Shown here piece after piece: positions 1-8,570 of a DNA stretch of 64,000 nt. The DNA comes from an uncultured Tateyamaria sp. Its GTDB lineage: Bacteria > Pseudomonadota > Alphaproteobacteria > Rhodobacterales > Rhodobacteraceae. The number at the start of each line of letters is the position of its first letter. The stretch's first letter is position 1. The notes below the pieces were generated by a model, which made no database searches, was not told the origin of the DNA, and worked only from the letters and a program-made list of their open reading frames with translations. The stretch spans positions 79,279 to 143,278 of the forward strand of contig NZ_CANLAG010000008.1 in assembly GCF_947488715.1 (NCBI RefSeq). Reading direction: 5' to 3'. The position numbers were made by a program, and so were the translations under genes.

Positions 1-354
1 GGAGCGGGCGTGCGCCTCGTCCGCCAGCAGATTGCGGAAGCTGGCGAGCATCAGCATGATCGTGGTGCTCGCGACCTCGGCGTTCAGGACGTCGGGCGTG
101 TGGGTGACGATGATGCCGCGTTCCACACAGGCGTCAGTGTCGATGGCGTCGTATCCCACGCCATAGCTCGCGGCCATTTTGGCGTTGGTACACTTGGCCA
201 GCACGTCCGCCGGCACCCCGTCATGGCCGTTGGTCACGATGTGGGTGATCGCCTCGGCCGGATAGTCGCCCGTGGCCTGGTGGATGGTGAACCGTTCGGA
301 CAGGCGGTCGCGCATGGCGTCGGTGATGCCACCGATTTGCAGCAGATCAGGCAT
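1..354 (-). CDS. 2-hydroxyacid dehydrogenase (GhrA/GhrB-like), N-terminal part, cut by the window edge
   Basis: The first 118 residues of a D-2-hydroxyacid dehydrogenase; the gene runs off the left end. Reading the reverse complement from the ATG at 354 gives MPDLLQIGGITDAM, then the family-typical YGVGYDAIDTDA and GIIVTHTPDVLNAEVAS segments, which precede the NAD-binding domain in glyoxylate/hydroxypyruvate reductases. The start overlaps the stop of the upstream FAH-family gene (ATGCCTGA, 347-354), so the two are translationally coupled. In this catabolic operon it probably reduces a short 2-oxoacid such as glyoxylate, hydroxypyruvate or pyruvate; the substrate is inferred from context only. 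Confidence 0.85.
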   Translation of the reverse strand, partial: MPDLLQIGGITDAMRDRLSERFTIHQATGDYPAEAITHIVTNGHDGVPADVLAKCTNAKMAASYGVGYDAIDTDACVERGIIVTHTPDVLNAEVASTTIMLMLASFRNLLADEAHARS

Positions 355-1189
355 CCTGTTTGACCTCCTGGCGCTGGGTGCCCAGGCCTTCGATGGTCAG
401 TTCCATGACGTCGCCCACCTTGAGGAAGGTCTGCGGTTTCATGCCCATGCCCACGCCGGGGGGTGTGCCTGTGGTGATCACGTCACCGGGGTGCAGCGTC
501 ATCAACTGGCTGAGGTGTTCGATGATTTCGGCCACTGTAAAGATCATGGTGGACGTGTTGCCCGTCTGCATCCGCTTGCCGTTCACATCGAGCGACATGG
601 CAAGGTTCTGCGGGTCCGGCACGTCATCGCGCGTCACGAGGTAGGGGCCGGTCGGCCCGAACGTGTCGCAGGATTTGCCCTTGGTCCACTGACCGGTCAG
701 CTGGGTCTGGAAATGCCGTTCGGACACGTCGTTGACCACGCAATAGCCCGCCACGTGATCCAGCGCGTTCTCCTTGCTGACGTATTTGGCGGTGGTGCCG
801 ATGACGACGCCCAGCTCGACCTCCCAATCGGTTTTCTCGGACCCGCGCGGCATGACCACGTCGTCATTGGGGCCAACGATTGCCGAGTTCGCCTTGAAGA
901 ACAGGATGGGGTGTTCGGGGATGTCCGCGCCGGTTTCGGCGGCGTGGTCCGAATAGTTCAGGCCGATGCACAGGAACTTGCCGATGTTGCCGACACAAGC
1001 GCCGATGCGGGGGTTGCCACCCACGGCAGGCAGGCTGGCGGGGTCGATGCCGCGCAGTTTGGCGAGGCTGTCATCGCCCAGCGTCGTGCCGTCGATGTCG
1101 TCGATCACACCCGACAGATCACGCAGCGTATCGCCATCCATCAGGCCGGGTTTTTCGGCGCCCATATCGCCGAAGCGTACAAGTTTCAT
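347..1189 (-). CDS. Fumarylacetoacetate hydrolase family protein (2,4-diketo-3-deoxyaldonate hydrolase-like)
   Basis: A 280-residue FAH-superfamily protein. The C-terminal catalytic fold starts near residue 90 with IGLNYSDHAAE and carries the metal-ligand pattern ending in DWEVELGVVIG and the TTGTPPGVGMG loop near residues 243-253. This subfamily includes ureidoglycolate-lyase-like proteins and the 2,4-diketo-3-deoxy-L-fuconate/rhamnonate hydrolases that cleave to pyruvate plus lactate or a related hydroxyacid. It lies between an IlvD/Edd dehydratase with an SDR upstream and a 2-hydroxyacid dehydrogenase downstream, which is the enzyme order of the non-phosphorylative diketo-hydrolase route. 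The exact sugar acid cannot be told from sequence. Confidence 0.85.
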   Translation of the reverse strand: MKLVRFGDMGAEKPGLMDGDTLRDLSGVIDDIDGTTLGDDSLAKLRGIDPASLPAVGGNPRIGACVGNIGKFLCIGLNYSDHAAETGADIPEHPILFFKANSAIVGPNDDVVMPRGSEKTDWEVELGVVIGTTAKYVSKENALDHVAGYCVVNDVSERHFQTQLTGQWTKGKSCDTFGPTGPYLVTRDDVPDPQNLAMSLDVNGKRMQTGNTSTMIFTVAEIIEHLSQLMTLHPGDVITTGTPPGVGMGMKPQTFLKVGDVMELTIEGLGTQRQEVKQDA

Positions 1190-1217
1190 TGCAAAAGTCC
1201 TTTGTTCGTCTCGAAAT

Positions 1218-3017
1218 TCAGTGGTTGTCGCGTGGCATGTGACGACGCGAAATATCCTGGTAGGCGTCCGCCCCGCGCAGGGTCATGCCCTCGTCAAAGC
1301 GGCCGACGCGGTCGCGGAAGATCTCTTGCCACGGGCTTTGGCTGTCTGGCGTGCCAAAGCCACCGGCATCGGCCAGCGCGACAGAGCGTGCCGCCAGTTC
1401 CGATGCGTCGATCAGCATGTCGGCCGTGCATTTCTTGAGGTCGATCCGCACGCGGTCGCCGTTTTGCAACAGGGCCAGACCGCCGCCATCCGCCGCCTCG
1501 GGCGAGGCGTTGAGGATGGAGGGCGAGCCGGAGGTGCCCGATTGCCGCCCGTCACCGACGCAGGGCAGCGCGTCGATGCCCTTTTTCAGCAGGTAGGAGG
1601 GCGCGCGCATGTTCACGACCTCTGCCCCGCCGGGATAGCCCTTGGGGCCTGCGCCGCGCATGAACAGGATACAGTTTTCGTCGATGTTCTCCGCCGGATC
1701 GTCGATGCGGTGGTGGAAATCCTCTGGCCCGTCGAACACCACGGCGCGACCCTCGAACGCTTCGGGGTCGTCGGGGTTCGACAGATAACGCGCGCGGAAA
1801 TCGGGCGAGATCACGGATGTCTTCATGATCGCGCTGTCAAAGAGGTTGCCCTTGAGGTTGATGAACCCGGCATGTTCCTTGAGCGGATCAGAGGCGGAGC
1901 GGATCACGCGGGTGTCCTCGGACCGGACGTGGCCGCAGTTCTCGCGCATGGTCTTGCCGTTTGCGGTGACGATATCGGGGTGCGGCAGCAGGTCGGCGGC
2001 GATCAATTCGCCAATGACTGCAGGCACACCGCCCGCATGTTGGTAATCCTCGCCCAGATATTCGCCCGCAGGCTGCATGTTCACGATCAGCGGGACCTCG
2101 TGACCGACGCTTTGCCAGTCGTCATTGTTCAGCGGCACGTCGAGATGCTTGGCGATGCCGTTCAGGTGGATCGGCGCGTTGGTTGACCCGCCGATGGCGG
2201 AGTTGATGACAATCGTGTTCTCGAACGCCTCGCGCGTCATGATGTCGGAGGGGCGCAGGTCTTCCCACACCATGTCGACGATGCGGCGGCCGGTCTCGTA
2301 ACTGATCTGGCCACGCTCGCGGTAAGGGGCGGGGATGGCGGCAGCGCCGGGCAGTTGCATGCCCAGGGCTTCGGCAAGCGAGTTCATCGTCGTGGCCGTG
2401 CCCATCGTGTTGCAATAGCCGACGGAGGGCGCGGAGGACGCGACGAGTTCCATGAACCCATCGTCGTCAATCTCGCCCGCGGCCAGCATTTCGCGGGCCT
2501 TCCAGACGATTGTGCCGGACCCGGTACGCTCACCCCGGAACCAGCCGTTCAGCATGGGACCAACCGACAGGGCGATGGCGGGGATGTTCACGGTGGCGGC
2601 GGCCATCAGCAGGGCGGGTGTGGTCTTGTCACAGCCGATGTTCAGCACAACGCCGTCGAGCGGATAGCCAAAGAGCGTTTCGACAAGGCTGAGGTAGGCG
2701 AGGTTGCGGTCCAGCATGGCCGTGGGGCGTTTGCCGGTCTCCTGAATGGGGTGCACGGGCACCTCAATGCAGGTGCCGCCCGCCGCGATGATGCCGTCGC
2801 GCACCCGCTTGGTCAGCTCAAGGTGGTGGCGGTTGCAGGGCGACAGGTCGCTGCCGGTCTGTGCGATCCCGATGATCGGCTTGCCGGATTGCAGTTCCTC
2901 ACGTGTGAGGCCGTAGTTCAGGTAGCGTTCCAGGTAGAGCGCGGTCATCTCCGGGTTGTCCGGGTTCATGAACCATTTGCGCGAGCGTAGATCTTCTATT
3001 CCGATGCGTTTGGTCAT
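1218..3017 (-). CDS. IlvD/Edd-family sugar-acid dehydratase
   Basis: A 599-residue member of the dihydroxy-acid/6-phosphogluconate dehydratase family, cytoplasmic and Fe-S dependent. The three cluster cysteines are visible as C61 (SPCNRHH), C129 (IGCDKTT) and C202 (YCNTMGTA), with the conserved lysine at 131. The [10 protein letters not shown] substrate loop and [15 protein letters not shown] near the C-terminus match the aldonate-dehydratase branch (L-arabinonate/D-xylonate/L-fuconate type) better than IlvD. Its ATG overlaps the SDR stop by four bases (ATGA, 3014-3017). It should dehydrate an aldonate to a 2-keto-3-deoxy acid, the step before the adjacent SDR and FAH enzymes. Confidence 0.9.
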   Translation of the reverse strand: MTKRIGIEDLRSRKWFMNPDNPEMTALYLERYLNYGLTREELQSGKPIIGIAQTGSDLSPCNRHHLELTKRVRDGIIAAGGTCIEVPVHPIQETGKRPTAMLDRNLAYLSLVETLFGYPLDGVVLNIGCDKTTPALLMAAATVNIPAIALSVGPMLNGWFRGERTGSGTIVWKAREMLAAGEIDDDGFMELVASSAPSVGYCNTMGTATTMNSLAEALGMQLPGAAAIPAPYRERGQISYETGRRIVDMVWEDLRPSDIMTREAFENTIVINSAIGGSTNAPIHLNGIAKHLDVPLNNDDWQSVGHEVPLIVNMQPAGEYLGEDYQHAGGVPAVIGELIAADLLPHPDIVTANGKTMRENCGHVRSEDTRVIRSASDPLKEHAGFINLKGNLFDSAIMKTSVISPDFRARYLSNPDDPEAFEGRAVVFDGPEDFHHRIDDPAENIDENCILFMRGAGPKGYPGGAEVVNMRAPSYLLKKGIDALPCVGDGRQSGTSGSPSILNASPEAADGGGLALLQNGDRVRIDLKKCTADMLIDASELAARSVALADAGGFGTPDSQSPWQEIFRDRVGRFDEGMTLRGADAYQDISRRHMPRDNH

Positions 3018-3757
3018 TGTCCTGACCAGCCTCCGTCGATGATGTGGGGATGTCCTGTGGTGAAACCGCTGTCGTCGCTGGCGAGATAGACAACGAGGTT
3101 GGCGATTTCCTGTGCGGTGGCCACGCGGCCCATGGGCTGGCGTGACACGAATTGTTTGAGGGCTTCTTCGTAGCTGCCGACCTGTTCGCCAAGTGCTTTG
3201 ACGCGGTCATGCCAGCTTGGGCTTTCGACTGTGCCGGGGCAGATGCAGTTGCAGCGGATGCCCTTGGTCACATAGTCGACGGCCACGGATTTGGTCATGC
3301 CGATCACGGCGGCCTTGGTGGTGCCGTAGATGAAGCGGTTGGGCGCGCCGATCACGGACGAGCAGGCGGACGACATGTTGATGATCGATCCGGTGCCGCG
3401 CTCGACCATGCCGGGCAGGGCCGCGCGCATTGTGCGGAACATGGACCGCACGTTGAGGTCAAAGGCGAAATCCCATTCGTCATCCGTCGCCGTCATCACA
3501 TCACCGTGGTGCACAAACCCGGCGCAGTTGAACAGCACGTCAGGTGCCGCGCGTTCGACGCCTGCGATGATGCTGTCCGGGTCCATCGCATTGAGTGCAA
3601 AGGTTTCGATGCCGTCGGACATGCCCGCCAGCAAGTCAGCGTTGACGTCGGTGGCAAAGACCTGTGCGCCCTCTGCGGCCATTGCTTCGGCGCTGGCGCG
3701 GCCAATCCCTTGGCCTGCCGCGGTCACAAGCGCGCGCTTTCCGTCTAAACGGCCCAT
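3014..3757 (-). CDS. SDR-family oxidoreductase (2-keto-3-deoxy-L-fuconate dehydrogenase-like)
   Basis: A classical 247-residue short-chain dehydrogenase. The glycine-rich NAD(P) motif [11 protein letters not shown] lies at residues 12-22, NCAG at about 77, and the active-site serine is followed by YGTTK (Tyr-xxx-Lys). The TAAGQGIG signature and the C-terminal [11 protein letters not shown] resemble 2-keto-3-deoxy-L-fuconate dehydrogenases, which oxidise the C4 hydroxyl to give the diketo substrate of the FAH hydrolase. It is the first gene of the minus-strand operon. The divergent gene at 3871 leaves a 113-bp intergenic region for the promoters. Confidence 0.88.
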   Translation of the reverse strand: MGRLDGKRALVTAAGQGIGRASAEAMAAEGAQVFATDVNADLLAGMSDGIETFALNAMDPDSIIAGVERAAPDVLFNCAGFVHHGDVMTATDDEWDFAFDLNVRSMFRTMRAALPGMVERGTGSIINMSSACSSVIGAPNRFIYGTTKAAVIGMTKSVAVDYVTKGIRCNCICPGTVESPSWHDRVKALGEQVGSYEEALKQFVSRQPMGRVATAQEIANLVVYLASDDSGFTTGHPHIIDGGWSGQ

Positions 3758-3870
3758 GTGGTCCCCCCATCCTGATCAGGTGTTGCGCTGGCCCGTGACC
3801 TGCGTTCGGTGTTAGCGTAGGACATGGCGGAACTGTTGACCAGACGTCACGGCAAATTGGAGGACACGCG

Positions 3871-4749
3871 ATGGCGTTTGAGAAGGTGGCCCTGCTGGGC
3901 ACGGGTTTGATGGGGTTCCCTATGGCGCGCAATCTGGCGCAGGCCGGGGTCGTTGTGACCGCCTGGAACCGGACGCAGGCCAAGGCCGATCCCCTGACGG
4001 CCAATGGGGCAAAGGTTGTCGCCAAGGCGTCAGATGCCGTGACCGACGCCGACATCATCATCACCATGATGAGCGACGGCCCCACCGTTCTTGCGATGAT
4101 CAAAGAGGTGTCCTGGGCCTTGGGCGCCGGGGCGCTTTGGATCGATATGTCATCCACCAAACCCGCTGAGGCGCGCGATGCCCGCGCCTTGCTCGAGGCC
4201 GAGGGCGTCGCCTTTCTTGATGCGCCTGTGTCCGGTGGCACAAAGGGCGCAGAGGCCGCGTCGCTGGCGATCATGGCGGGCGGTGAGGCGGCGGACTTCG
4301 ACCGTGCCGCACCCGTGCTGGGGGTGATGGGCCGCCCCGTGCATGTGGGTCCAACCGGCACCGGGCAGCTGTCGAAATTGTGCAACCAGACCATCGTGGC
4401 CGTGACCATCGGCGCGGTGGCCGAGGCGATGTTGCTGGCCGAAGAAGGCGGTGCAGATCCCGCTGCCCTGCGCGCAGCACTCAAGGGAGGATTCGCCGAT
4501 TCGGTGATCCTGCAACAGCACGGCGAACGCATGACGACCGGAAATTTCGAACCTGGCGGACTCTCGAAATTCCAGCTCAAGGATTTGGACAACGTGCTGG
4601 GCGAAGCCGAATCAGTGGGCCTGAGCCTGCCGATGACCCAGGGCGTCCGGGACCGATTTGCGCATTTCGTGGATCACATGGACGGGGCGGACCGGGATCA
4701 CTCGGGCCTCTACCTTGAACTCAAGGCCCAGCAGGAGGGCGGCGCATGA
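3871..4749 (+). CDS. NAD(P)-dependent 3-hydroxyisobutyrate dehydrogenase-family oxidoreductase
   Basis: A 292-residue beta-hydroxyacid dehydrogenase. The N-terminal Rossmann motif is GTGLMGFPMARNLAQAG; the substrate loop DAPVSGGTKGAE lies near residue 113, and the catalytic lysine is in GQLSKLCNQ near residue 170. A ggagg-like site precedes the ATG (attggaggacacgcg). Family members reduce tartronate semialdehyde or oxidise 3-hydroxyisobutyrate, threonate or related acids. The stop overlaps the start of the erythronate-dehydrogenase-like gene, which points to a joint role in four- or six-carbon sugar-acid breakdown. Confidence 0.88.
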   Translation: MAFEKVALLGTGLMGFPMARNLAQAGVVVTAWNRTQAKADPLTANGAKVVAKASDAVTDADIIITMMSDGPTVLAMIKEVSWALGAGALWIDMSSTKPAEARDARALLEAEGVAFLDAPVSGGTKGAEAASLAIMAGGEAADFDRAAPVLGVMGRPVHVGPTGTGQLSKLCNQTIVAVTIGAVAEAMLLAEEGGADPAALRAALKGGFADSVILQQHGERMTTGNFEPGGLSKFQLKDLDNVLGEAESVGLSLPMTQGVRDRFAHFVDHMDGADRDHSGLYLELKAQQEGGA

Positions 4750-5717
4750 CCCGTGTTCTGATCCTGGGTGGCGGCGGCATGGTCGGCCAGAAACTGGCGC
4801 AGAAGCTGGAGGCCGAAGGGCTGGACGGCACGCCCGTCACGCTGACCCTGCACGACATCGCATTCCCCGACGGCGGCGTCGGCACGGACCGGCGTGTGGG
4901 CAACCTGTCGGTGCAGGCCGAGGGGGCCGCGCTGGCCGCCGAACGGTTCGACGTGATCTATTTCCTCGCGTCTATCGTGTCGGGCGAGGCCGAGACCAAT
5001 TTCGATCTGGGTTGGCAGGTGAACATGCTGCCCATGTGGCATTTCCTCGAGGCCCTGCGCGCTCAGCACCGCGCCACCGGCGGGGCCTATGTGCCGCGCG
5101 TGGTGTTCACCTCTTCCATCGCCGTGTTTGGCGGGCCTTACCCGGACAAGATCGGGGACGAATTCCTGACCTCGCCGCAGACCAGCTATGGCGCGCAAAA
5201 GGCCGCGTGCGAGCTGATGGTGCAGGATTTCAGCCGCAAGGGGTTCATCGACGGACTGTCGTTGCGCCTGCCGACGATCTGCGTGCGACCGGGTAAGGCG
5301 AACCTCGCCGCGTCGTCGTTCTTTTCCGGCATCATCCGCGAGCCGCTGAACGGGCAAGAGGCGATTTTGCCGGTGGCCGACACCGTTCGACACTGGCATG
5401 CCTCGCCCCGGTCGGCGGCGGGGTTCCTGACCCATGCGGGCACGCTGGATACCGAACGCCTTGAGGGACGGCGGGCGCTGAACCTGCCGGGGCTGTCCTG
5501 CACGGTTGCCGAACAGATCGAAGCGCTGCGCGACGTTGCGGGAAACAATGTGGTGGCGTTGATCAAGCCCGAACCGAACCCTGCCATTGCCAAGATCGTA
5601 GATGGATGGCCGCGTAATTTCGCACCGGACCGCGCGACGGCGTTGGGGTTCAAGGCGGAAGCGTCGTTCCGCGATATTATCGATGTCTACATCGAAGAGG
5701 ACCTGAACGACCGGTAG
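4746..5717 (+). CDS. NAD-dependent epimerase/dehydratase-family protein, D-erythronate dehydrogenase (DenD)-like
   Basis: A 323-residue extended SDR. The nucleotide-binding motif GGGGMVGQKLAQ lies at residues 8-19 and the catalytic pair is in YGAQK at 148-152, after FTSSIAVFGG. The hydrophobic PTICVRPGKANLAASSF segment is typical of DenD/OtnX-type enzymes that oxidise D-erythronate at C2. The ATG overlaps the preceding TGA by four bases, so it is co-translated with the HIBADH-type gene. Substrate assignment rests on family resemblance; a sugar-nucleotide role is less likely because no glycan genes are nearby. Confidence 0.8.
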   Translation: MTRVLILGGGGMVGQKLAQKLEAEGLDGTPVTLTLHDIAFPDGGVGTDRRVGNLSVQAEGAALAAERFDVIYFLASIVSGEAETNFDLGWQVNMLPMWHFLEALRAQHRATGGAYVPRVVFTSSIAVFGGPYPDKIGDEFLTSPQTSYGAQKAACELMVQDFSRKGFIDGLSLRLPTICVRPGKANLAASSFFSGIIREPLNGQEAILPVADTVRHWHASPRSAAGFLTHAGTLDTERLEGRRALNLPGLSCTVAEQIEALRDVAGNNVVALIKPEPNPAIAKIVDGWPRNFAPDRATALGFKAEASFRDIIDVYIEEDLNDR

Positions 5718-5746
5718 TCAGGTGCGCTATGTTGGTGCGCCTTAAT

Positions 5747-6403
5747 CTAGACGCTTTCGAGGTCCGCGGGCATGATCAAATGGCGCGCCAGGTGGTCGTG
5801 GATTTTCCGGCGCGTCAACGCTTCATCACCTGACATGGCGGCATCCAGGATCTGCTGGTGGTGTTTGATGTTGTTCGAGATAAAGTCGAATTGCCGGTCC
5901 TCGACCATCAATTGCTGCCGGAAACGACAGTAGATTTGGTGGTGCGCCGCACGCAGCGCATCCGAACCACAGGCGGAAATCAGTGTTTCGTGAAAATGCC
6001 GTTCCGCGTCGAACCATAGATCGACAAACGGGTCGGTATCCGGTGCGGATTGCAGACGCATCTCGAGGTGGCTGAGTTGGTGATGTGCGGCGGTCAGGCG
6101 GGCCTCCCAGGCGACGCCGCCCAGCCGGATGGACATCGCCGTACCTTCCGCTTCCAGCAGGACGCGCATGTGGGTCAGTTCATGCACAACCTTGCGCGAC
6201 CGCTCCGGCACACGGAACCCGCGCTGTTCGCGAAACTCGACCAGACCCAGGGTCGAAAGGCGGAACAACACTTCGCGAATCGTGCTGGCGGAACAGCCGA
6301 ATTCCAGCCGCAAATGCTCTGCCCGCACCTTTTGCCCATGCTCGAATCCATTCGTCATCAGCCTGTGGCGCAAGGTCTCGAAAATGTCGGCATCATAGGA
6401 CAT
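5747..6403 (-). CDS. GntR-family transcriptional regulator with FCD domain
   Basis: A 218-residue FadR-subfamily regulator. The N-terminal winged helix (about 5-70) contains AEHLRLEFGCSASTIREVL and LVEFREQRGFRV. The C-terminal all-helical FCD domain (about 80-210) shows the histidine/acidic ligand pattern of metal- or acid-binding members (AERHFHETLI, NIKHHQQILDA, IHDHLARHLI). It is divergent from the TRAP transporter genes, and the intergenic DNA holds TCGAAA-type palindromes suitable as its operator. It is probably the local repressor, released by a uronate-derived acid. Confidence 0.9.
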   Translation of the reverse strand: MSYDADIFETLRHRLMTNGFEHGQKVRAEHLRLEFGCSASTIREVLFRLSTLGLVEFREQRGFRVPERSRKVVHELTHMRVLLEAEGTAMSIRLGGVAWEARLTAAHHQLSHLEMRLQSAPDTDPFVDLWFDAERHFHETLISACGSDALRAAHHQIYCRFRQQLMVEDRQFDFISNNIKHHQQILDAAMSGDEALTRRKIHDHLARHLIMPADLESV

Positions 6404-6444
6404 GGCAGTGCAACTTGGTCAGCGTGATGCAGAAACGGTAAGTT

Positions 6445-6496
6445 ACAAAATTTCGAAATTCCATCAAAATCTCGAAATTACCTCGAATTTCATTTT
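6445..6496. promoter_or_regulatory. Likely GntR operator cluster upstream of the TRAP transporter
   Basis: The DNA between the divergent gntR and dctP genes is AT-rich and repeats a TCGAAA/TCGAAT core. AATTTCGAAATT at 6449-6460 is a perfect 12-bp palindrome, followed by ctcgaaatta (6471-6480) and cctcgaattt (6481-6490). Spaced TCGAAA half-sites next to a GntR gene are a usual operator layout. Assignment to this regulator is inference. Confidence 0.5.
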
Positions 6497-6603
6497 TTTG
6501 TTGTCGAACGGGGGCCTCTGCGCATAGCCTTTCTTTACCGAGCGTCAAACGGGGCAACCAAGACCTCTGTTCGTGCGCACACAAGTTTGTCTGGGAGGAA
6601 AAC

Positions 6604-7629
6604 ATGACATTCATGAAGAAGGCGGCCAGTGTCGCCGCCGCCGCTACGCTTGCGGCAACAGGAGCGATGGCCGACGGCCACGCCGAAACCAAGCTGCGGA
6701 TCCAAACGCACTATGCCCCTGAAACTGTGTCGGGCAAGCTGGCCGCACAGTATGTCGAAGACATCCAGACGATGTCCGGTGGCGGTATCCAGGTCGAGAT
6801 GTTCTACAGCTCGTCCGTTGTGAAATCGGTCGAGACGTTTGACGCGGCTGCGACAGGTATCCTGGACTGCGACATGACCGGTGGCGGTTATCAGACCGGC
6901 AAGAACTCCGCGTTCCAATTCGTGGGCGACATCATGGGTGGCTATGAAACACCCTACCAACAGCTGAGCTGGCTGTATTTCGGTGGCGGTCGTGAAGCGG
7001 CGGCACCTCTGTACAACAAGTACGGCATGGAGCTGATCGGCTGGTGGGTCTACGGCCAGGAATCCTTCGCCTCGTCCAAGCCAATCGAAAAGGTTGCCGA
7101 CTTCAAAGACTGGAAATTCCGGTCGCCCCCCGGCATGGAAACCAAGATCTTTGAAAAGCTGGGCGCCTCGCCCATCGTGATGGACTTCACCGAGATCTTT
7201 ACCGCTCTGGAAACAGGCATCATCGACGGTGCGGACGCATCGGGCCTCGCCAACAACGTTGGCCTGGGTCTCTATGACATCGTCAAGTACGCCAACTTCC
7301 CCGGCTTCCACTCGATGCCTTCGGATCACCTCGCGTGCAACAAGGCCGTGTTCGACGCGATGCCCGAAGCGCACCAGACCATCATGAAGGTCGCCATGGA
7401 AGCACTCGCACTGCGCACCGCCCTGACGTTCGAGAAGAAGAACGCCGAAGCGGCTGCTCAACTGCGCGCCGATGGTGTGACGCTGTCCCAGTGGGCACCT
7501 GATGAGCTGCAGAAGTTCCGCAACGCGGCACAGGCCACATGGCCCGAGTTCGCCGACACACCAGAAGCCAAGGCTCTGGTTGAAGCGCACCTGAGCTATC
7601 TGACTCAGCTGGGCCTCGTGTCCGAGTAA
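6604..7629 (+). CDS. dctP: TRAP transporter substrate-binding protein (DctP type)
   Basis: A 341-residue periplasmic solute receptor. It has a signal peptide (MTFMKKAASV, hydrophobic alanine-rich core, likely cleavage after AMA near residue 23). The mature protein carries the DctP features TGGGYQTGKN, KDWKFRSPPGMETKIFEKLG and the conserved region around GIIDGADASGLANN that contacts the substrate carboxylate. The start follows a gggagga site (tctgggaggaaaacATG). It delivers an organic acid to the DctQ/DctM permease encoded next; the surrounding uronate genes suggest a hexuronate or aldonate. Confidence 0.93.
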   Translation: MTFMKKAASVAAAATLAATGAMADGHAETKLRIQTHYAPETVSGKLAAQYVEDIQTMSGGGIQVEMFYSSSVVKSVETFDAAATGILDCDMTGGGYQTGKNSAFQFVGDIMGGYETPYQQLSWLYFGGGREAAAPLYNKYGMELIGWWVYGQESFASSKPIEKVADFKDWKFRSPPGMETKIFEKLGASPIVMDFTEIFTALETGIIDGADASGLANNVGLGLYDIVKYANFPGFHSMPSDHLACNKAVFDAMPEAHQTIMKVAMEALALRTALTFEKKNAEAAAQLRADGVTLSQWAPDELQKFRNAAQATWPEFADTPEAKALVEAHLSYLTQLGLVSE

Positions 7630-7635
7630 GCGATC

Positions 7636-7664
7636 TTGGGGTCCTGCCTTGCGCGGGGCCCCAA
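7636..7664 (+). terminator. Stem-loop between dctP and dctQ
   Basis: TTGGGGTCC (7636-7644) pairs with GGGCCCCAA (7656-7664) with one G-U pair, seven bases after the dctP stop. There is no T-run, so it is more likely an mRNA-stabilising or partial-termination element that keeps the receptor in excess over the permease than a full terminator. Confidence 0.5.
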
Positions 7665-7718
7665 CCATCCCGAAGGCGACGGCAAGACCGGCTCGGGATT
7701 TTCAAGAAACAGGGGGAT

Positions 7719-8567
7719 ATGACGATGCAGGTGCGCTCCGGCACTCCGGTCGAATGGCTTGTGCCACTGGCTTTCATTCTATGTGCGGGCTGGGTGATCT
7801 GGCATATGCCTGCCTTTACCCTCACATTCTATCCACCCACAGATGCGTCCCAGTTCGACAAGCTGTTGGCCCTGTTCAACCGCGTGGACGTCAGTGGCGG
7901 CCTCGGCGGTCTGTTTGGTGGCTACGCTGACATTGTTGACTGGCTTGCCCTGATCGGTATCCCCATCACCGCCTATTTCGGCGTCCGCACCGTGCAACGC
8001 GCGGGCATGGAGTTCGAAAGCTGGAAGCCCGCCGACCGTCTGGCCGTGTTCATCGGCCGCGTCACCATGATGCTGATCGTGTTGTTGACCGGTGTGATGC
8101 TGTTCGAGGTGCTGCTGCGCTACGTGTTCGAGGCGCCGACGCTCTGGGCCAACGAGATGTCGCTGTGGCTCGCCGGGTTCGTGTTCCTGTGTGCGGGCCT
8201 CTATGCCATGCAACAGCGCAGCCACATCCGCATTGTCCTGCTGTACGATGTCGTGCCGCGTTGGGTGCAGCGGATCTTTGACGTGATCTCGACCACATGC
8301 ATCCTGACCTTTGCCTTTTTCCTCTGCTACGGCGGCTATGGCGAGGCGTTCGACAAATTCTACCGCTGGGAAACCTTCGGCACCGCCTTTGACCCGCCGA
8401 TCCCTGCCACGATGAAACCGATGGTTCTGCTGATCGTGTCGCTGGTCGCGGTGCAGGCCGTGGTCAACCTGATCTCGGACTGGAACAAGGACGAGGTGCA
8501 TTACGGCGGCGAAGACCTCGACGAAGAAGAAATTGAGCGCATCAAAGCGCAAGTGGCAGGGGACTAA
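7719..8567 (+). CDS. dctQ: TRAP transporter small permease (DctQ type)
   Basis: A 282-residue membrane protein, longer than the usual 160-200. An extra N-terminal hydrophobic helix (about 8-30) and a second membrane stretch (about 65-90) precede the canonical four-helix DctQ domain, which includes RYVFEAPTLWANEMSLWLAG, a typical DctQ signature. The C-terminus is acidic and cytoplasmic. It lies three bases before dctM. It forms the membrane complex with DctM and links it to the receptor. Confidence 0.9.
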   Translation: MTMQVRSGTPVEWLVPLAFILCAGWVIWHMPAFTLTFYPPTDASQFDKLLALFNRVDVSGGLGGLFGGYADIVDWLALIGIPITAYFGVRTVQRAGMEFESWKPADRLAVFIGRVTMMLIVLLTGVMLFEVLLRYVFEAPTLWANEMSLWLAGFVFLCAGLYAMQQRSHIRIVLLYDVVPRWVQRIFDVISTTCILTFAFFLCYGGYGEAFDKFYRWETFGTAFDPPIPATMKPMVLLIVSLVAVQAVVNLISDWNKDEVHYGGEDLDEEEIERIKAQVAGD

Positions 8568-8570
8568 GTC

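Noticed and set aside
10..1438. Long plus-strand open frames opposite the first minus-strand operon
   Set aside because: They are opposite-strand shadows of GC-rich genes with clear family motifs; their products are His/Arg/Val-rich with no domain.
2355..2990. A 211-codon plus-strand frame
   Set aside because: It lies antisense to the IlvD/Edd gene, whose three cluster cysteines and flanking motifs run through this stretch.
3636..4592. A 318-codon minus-strand frame rich in Ser/Ala
   Set aside because: It is antisense to the HIBADH-type gene and overlaps the SDR; its composition is that of a mirror frame, not a folded protein.
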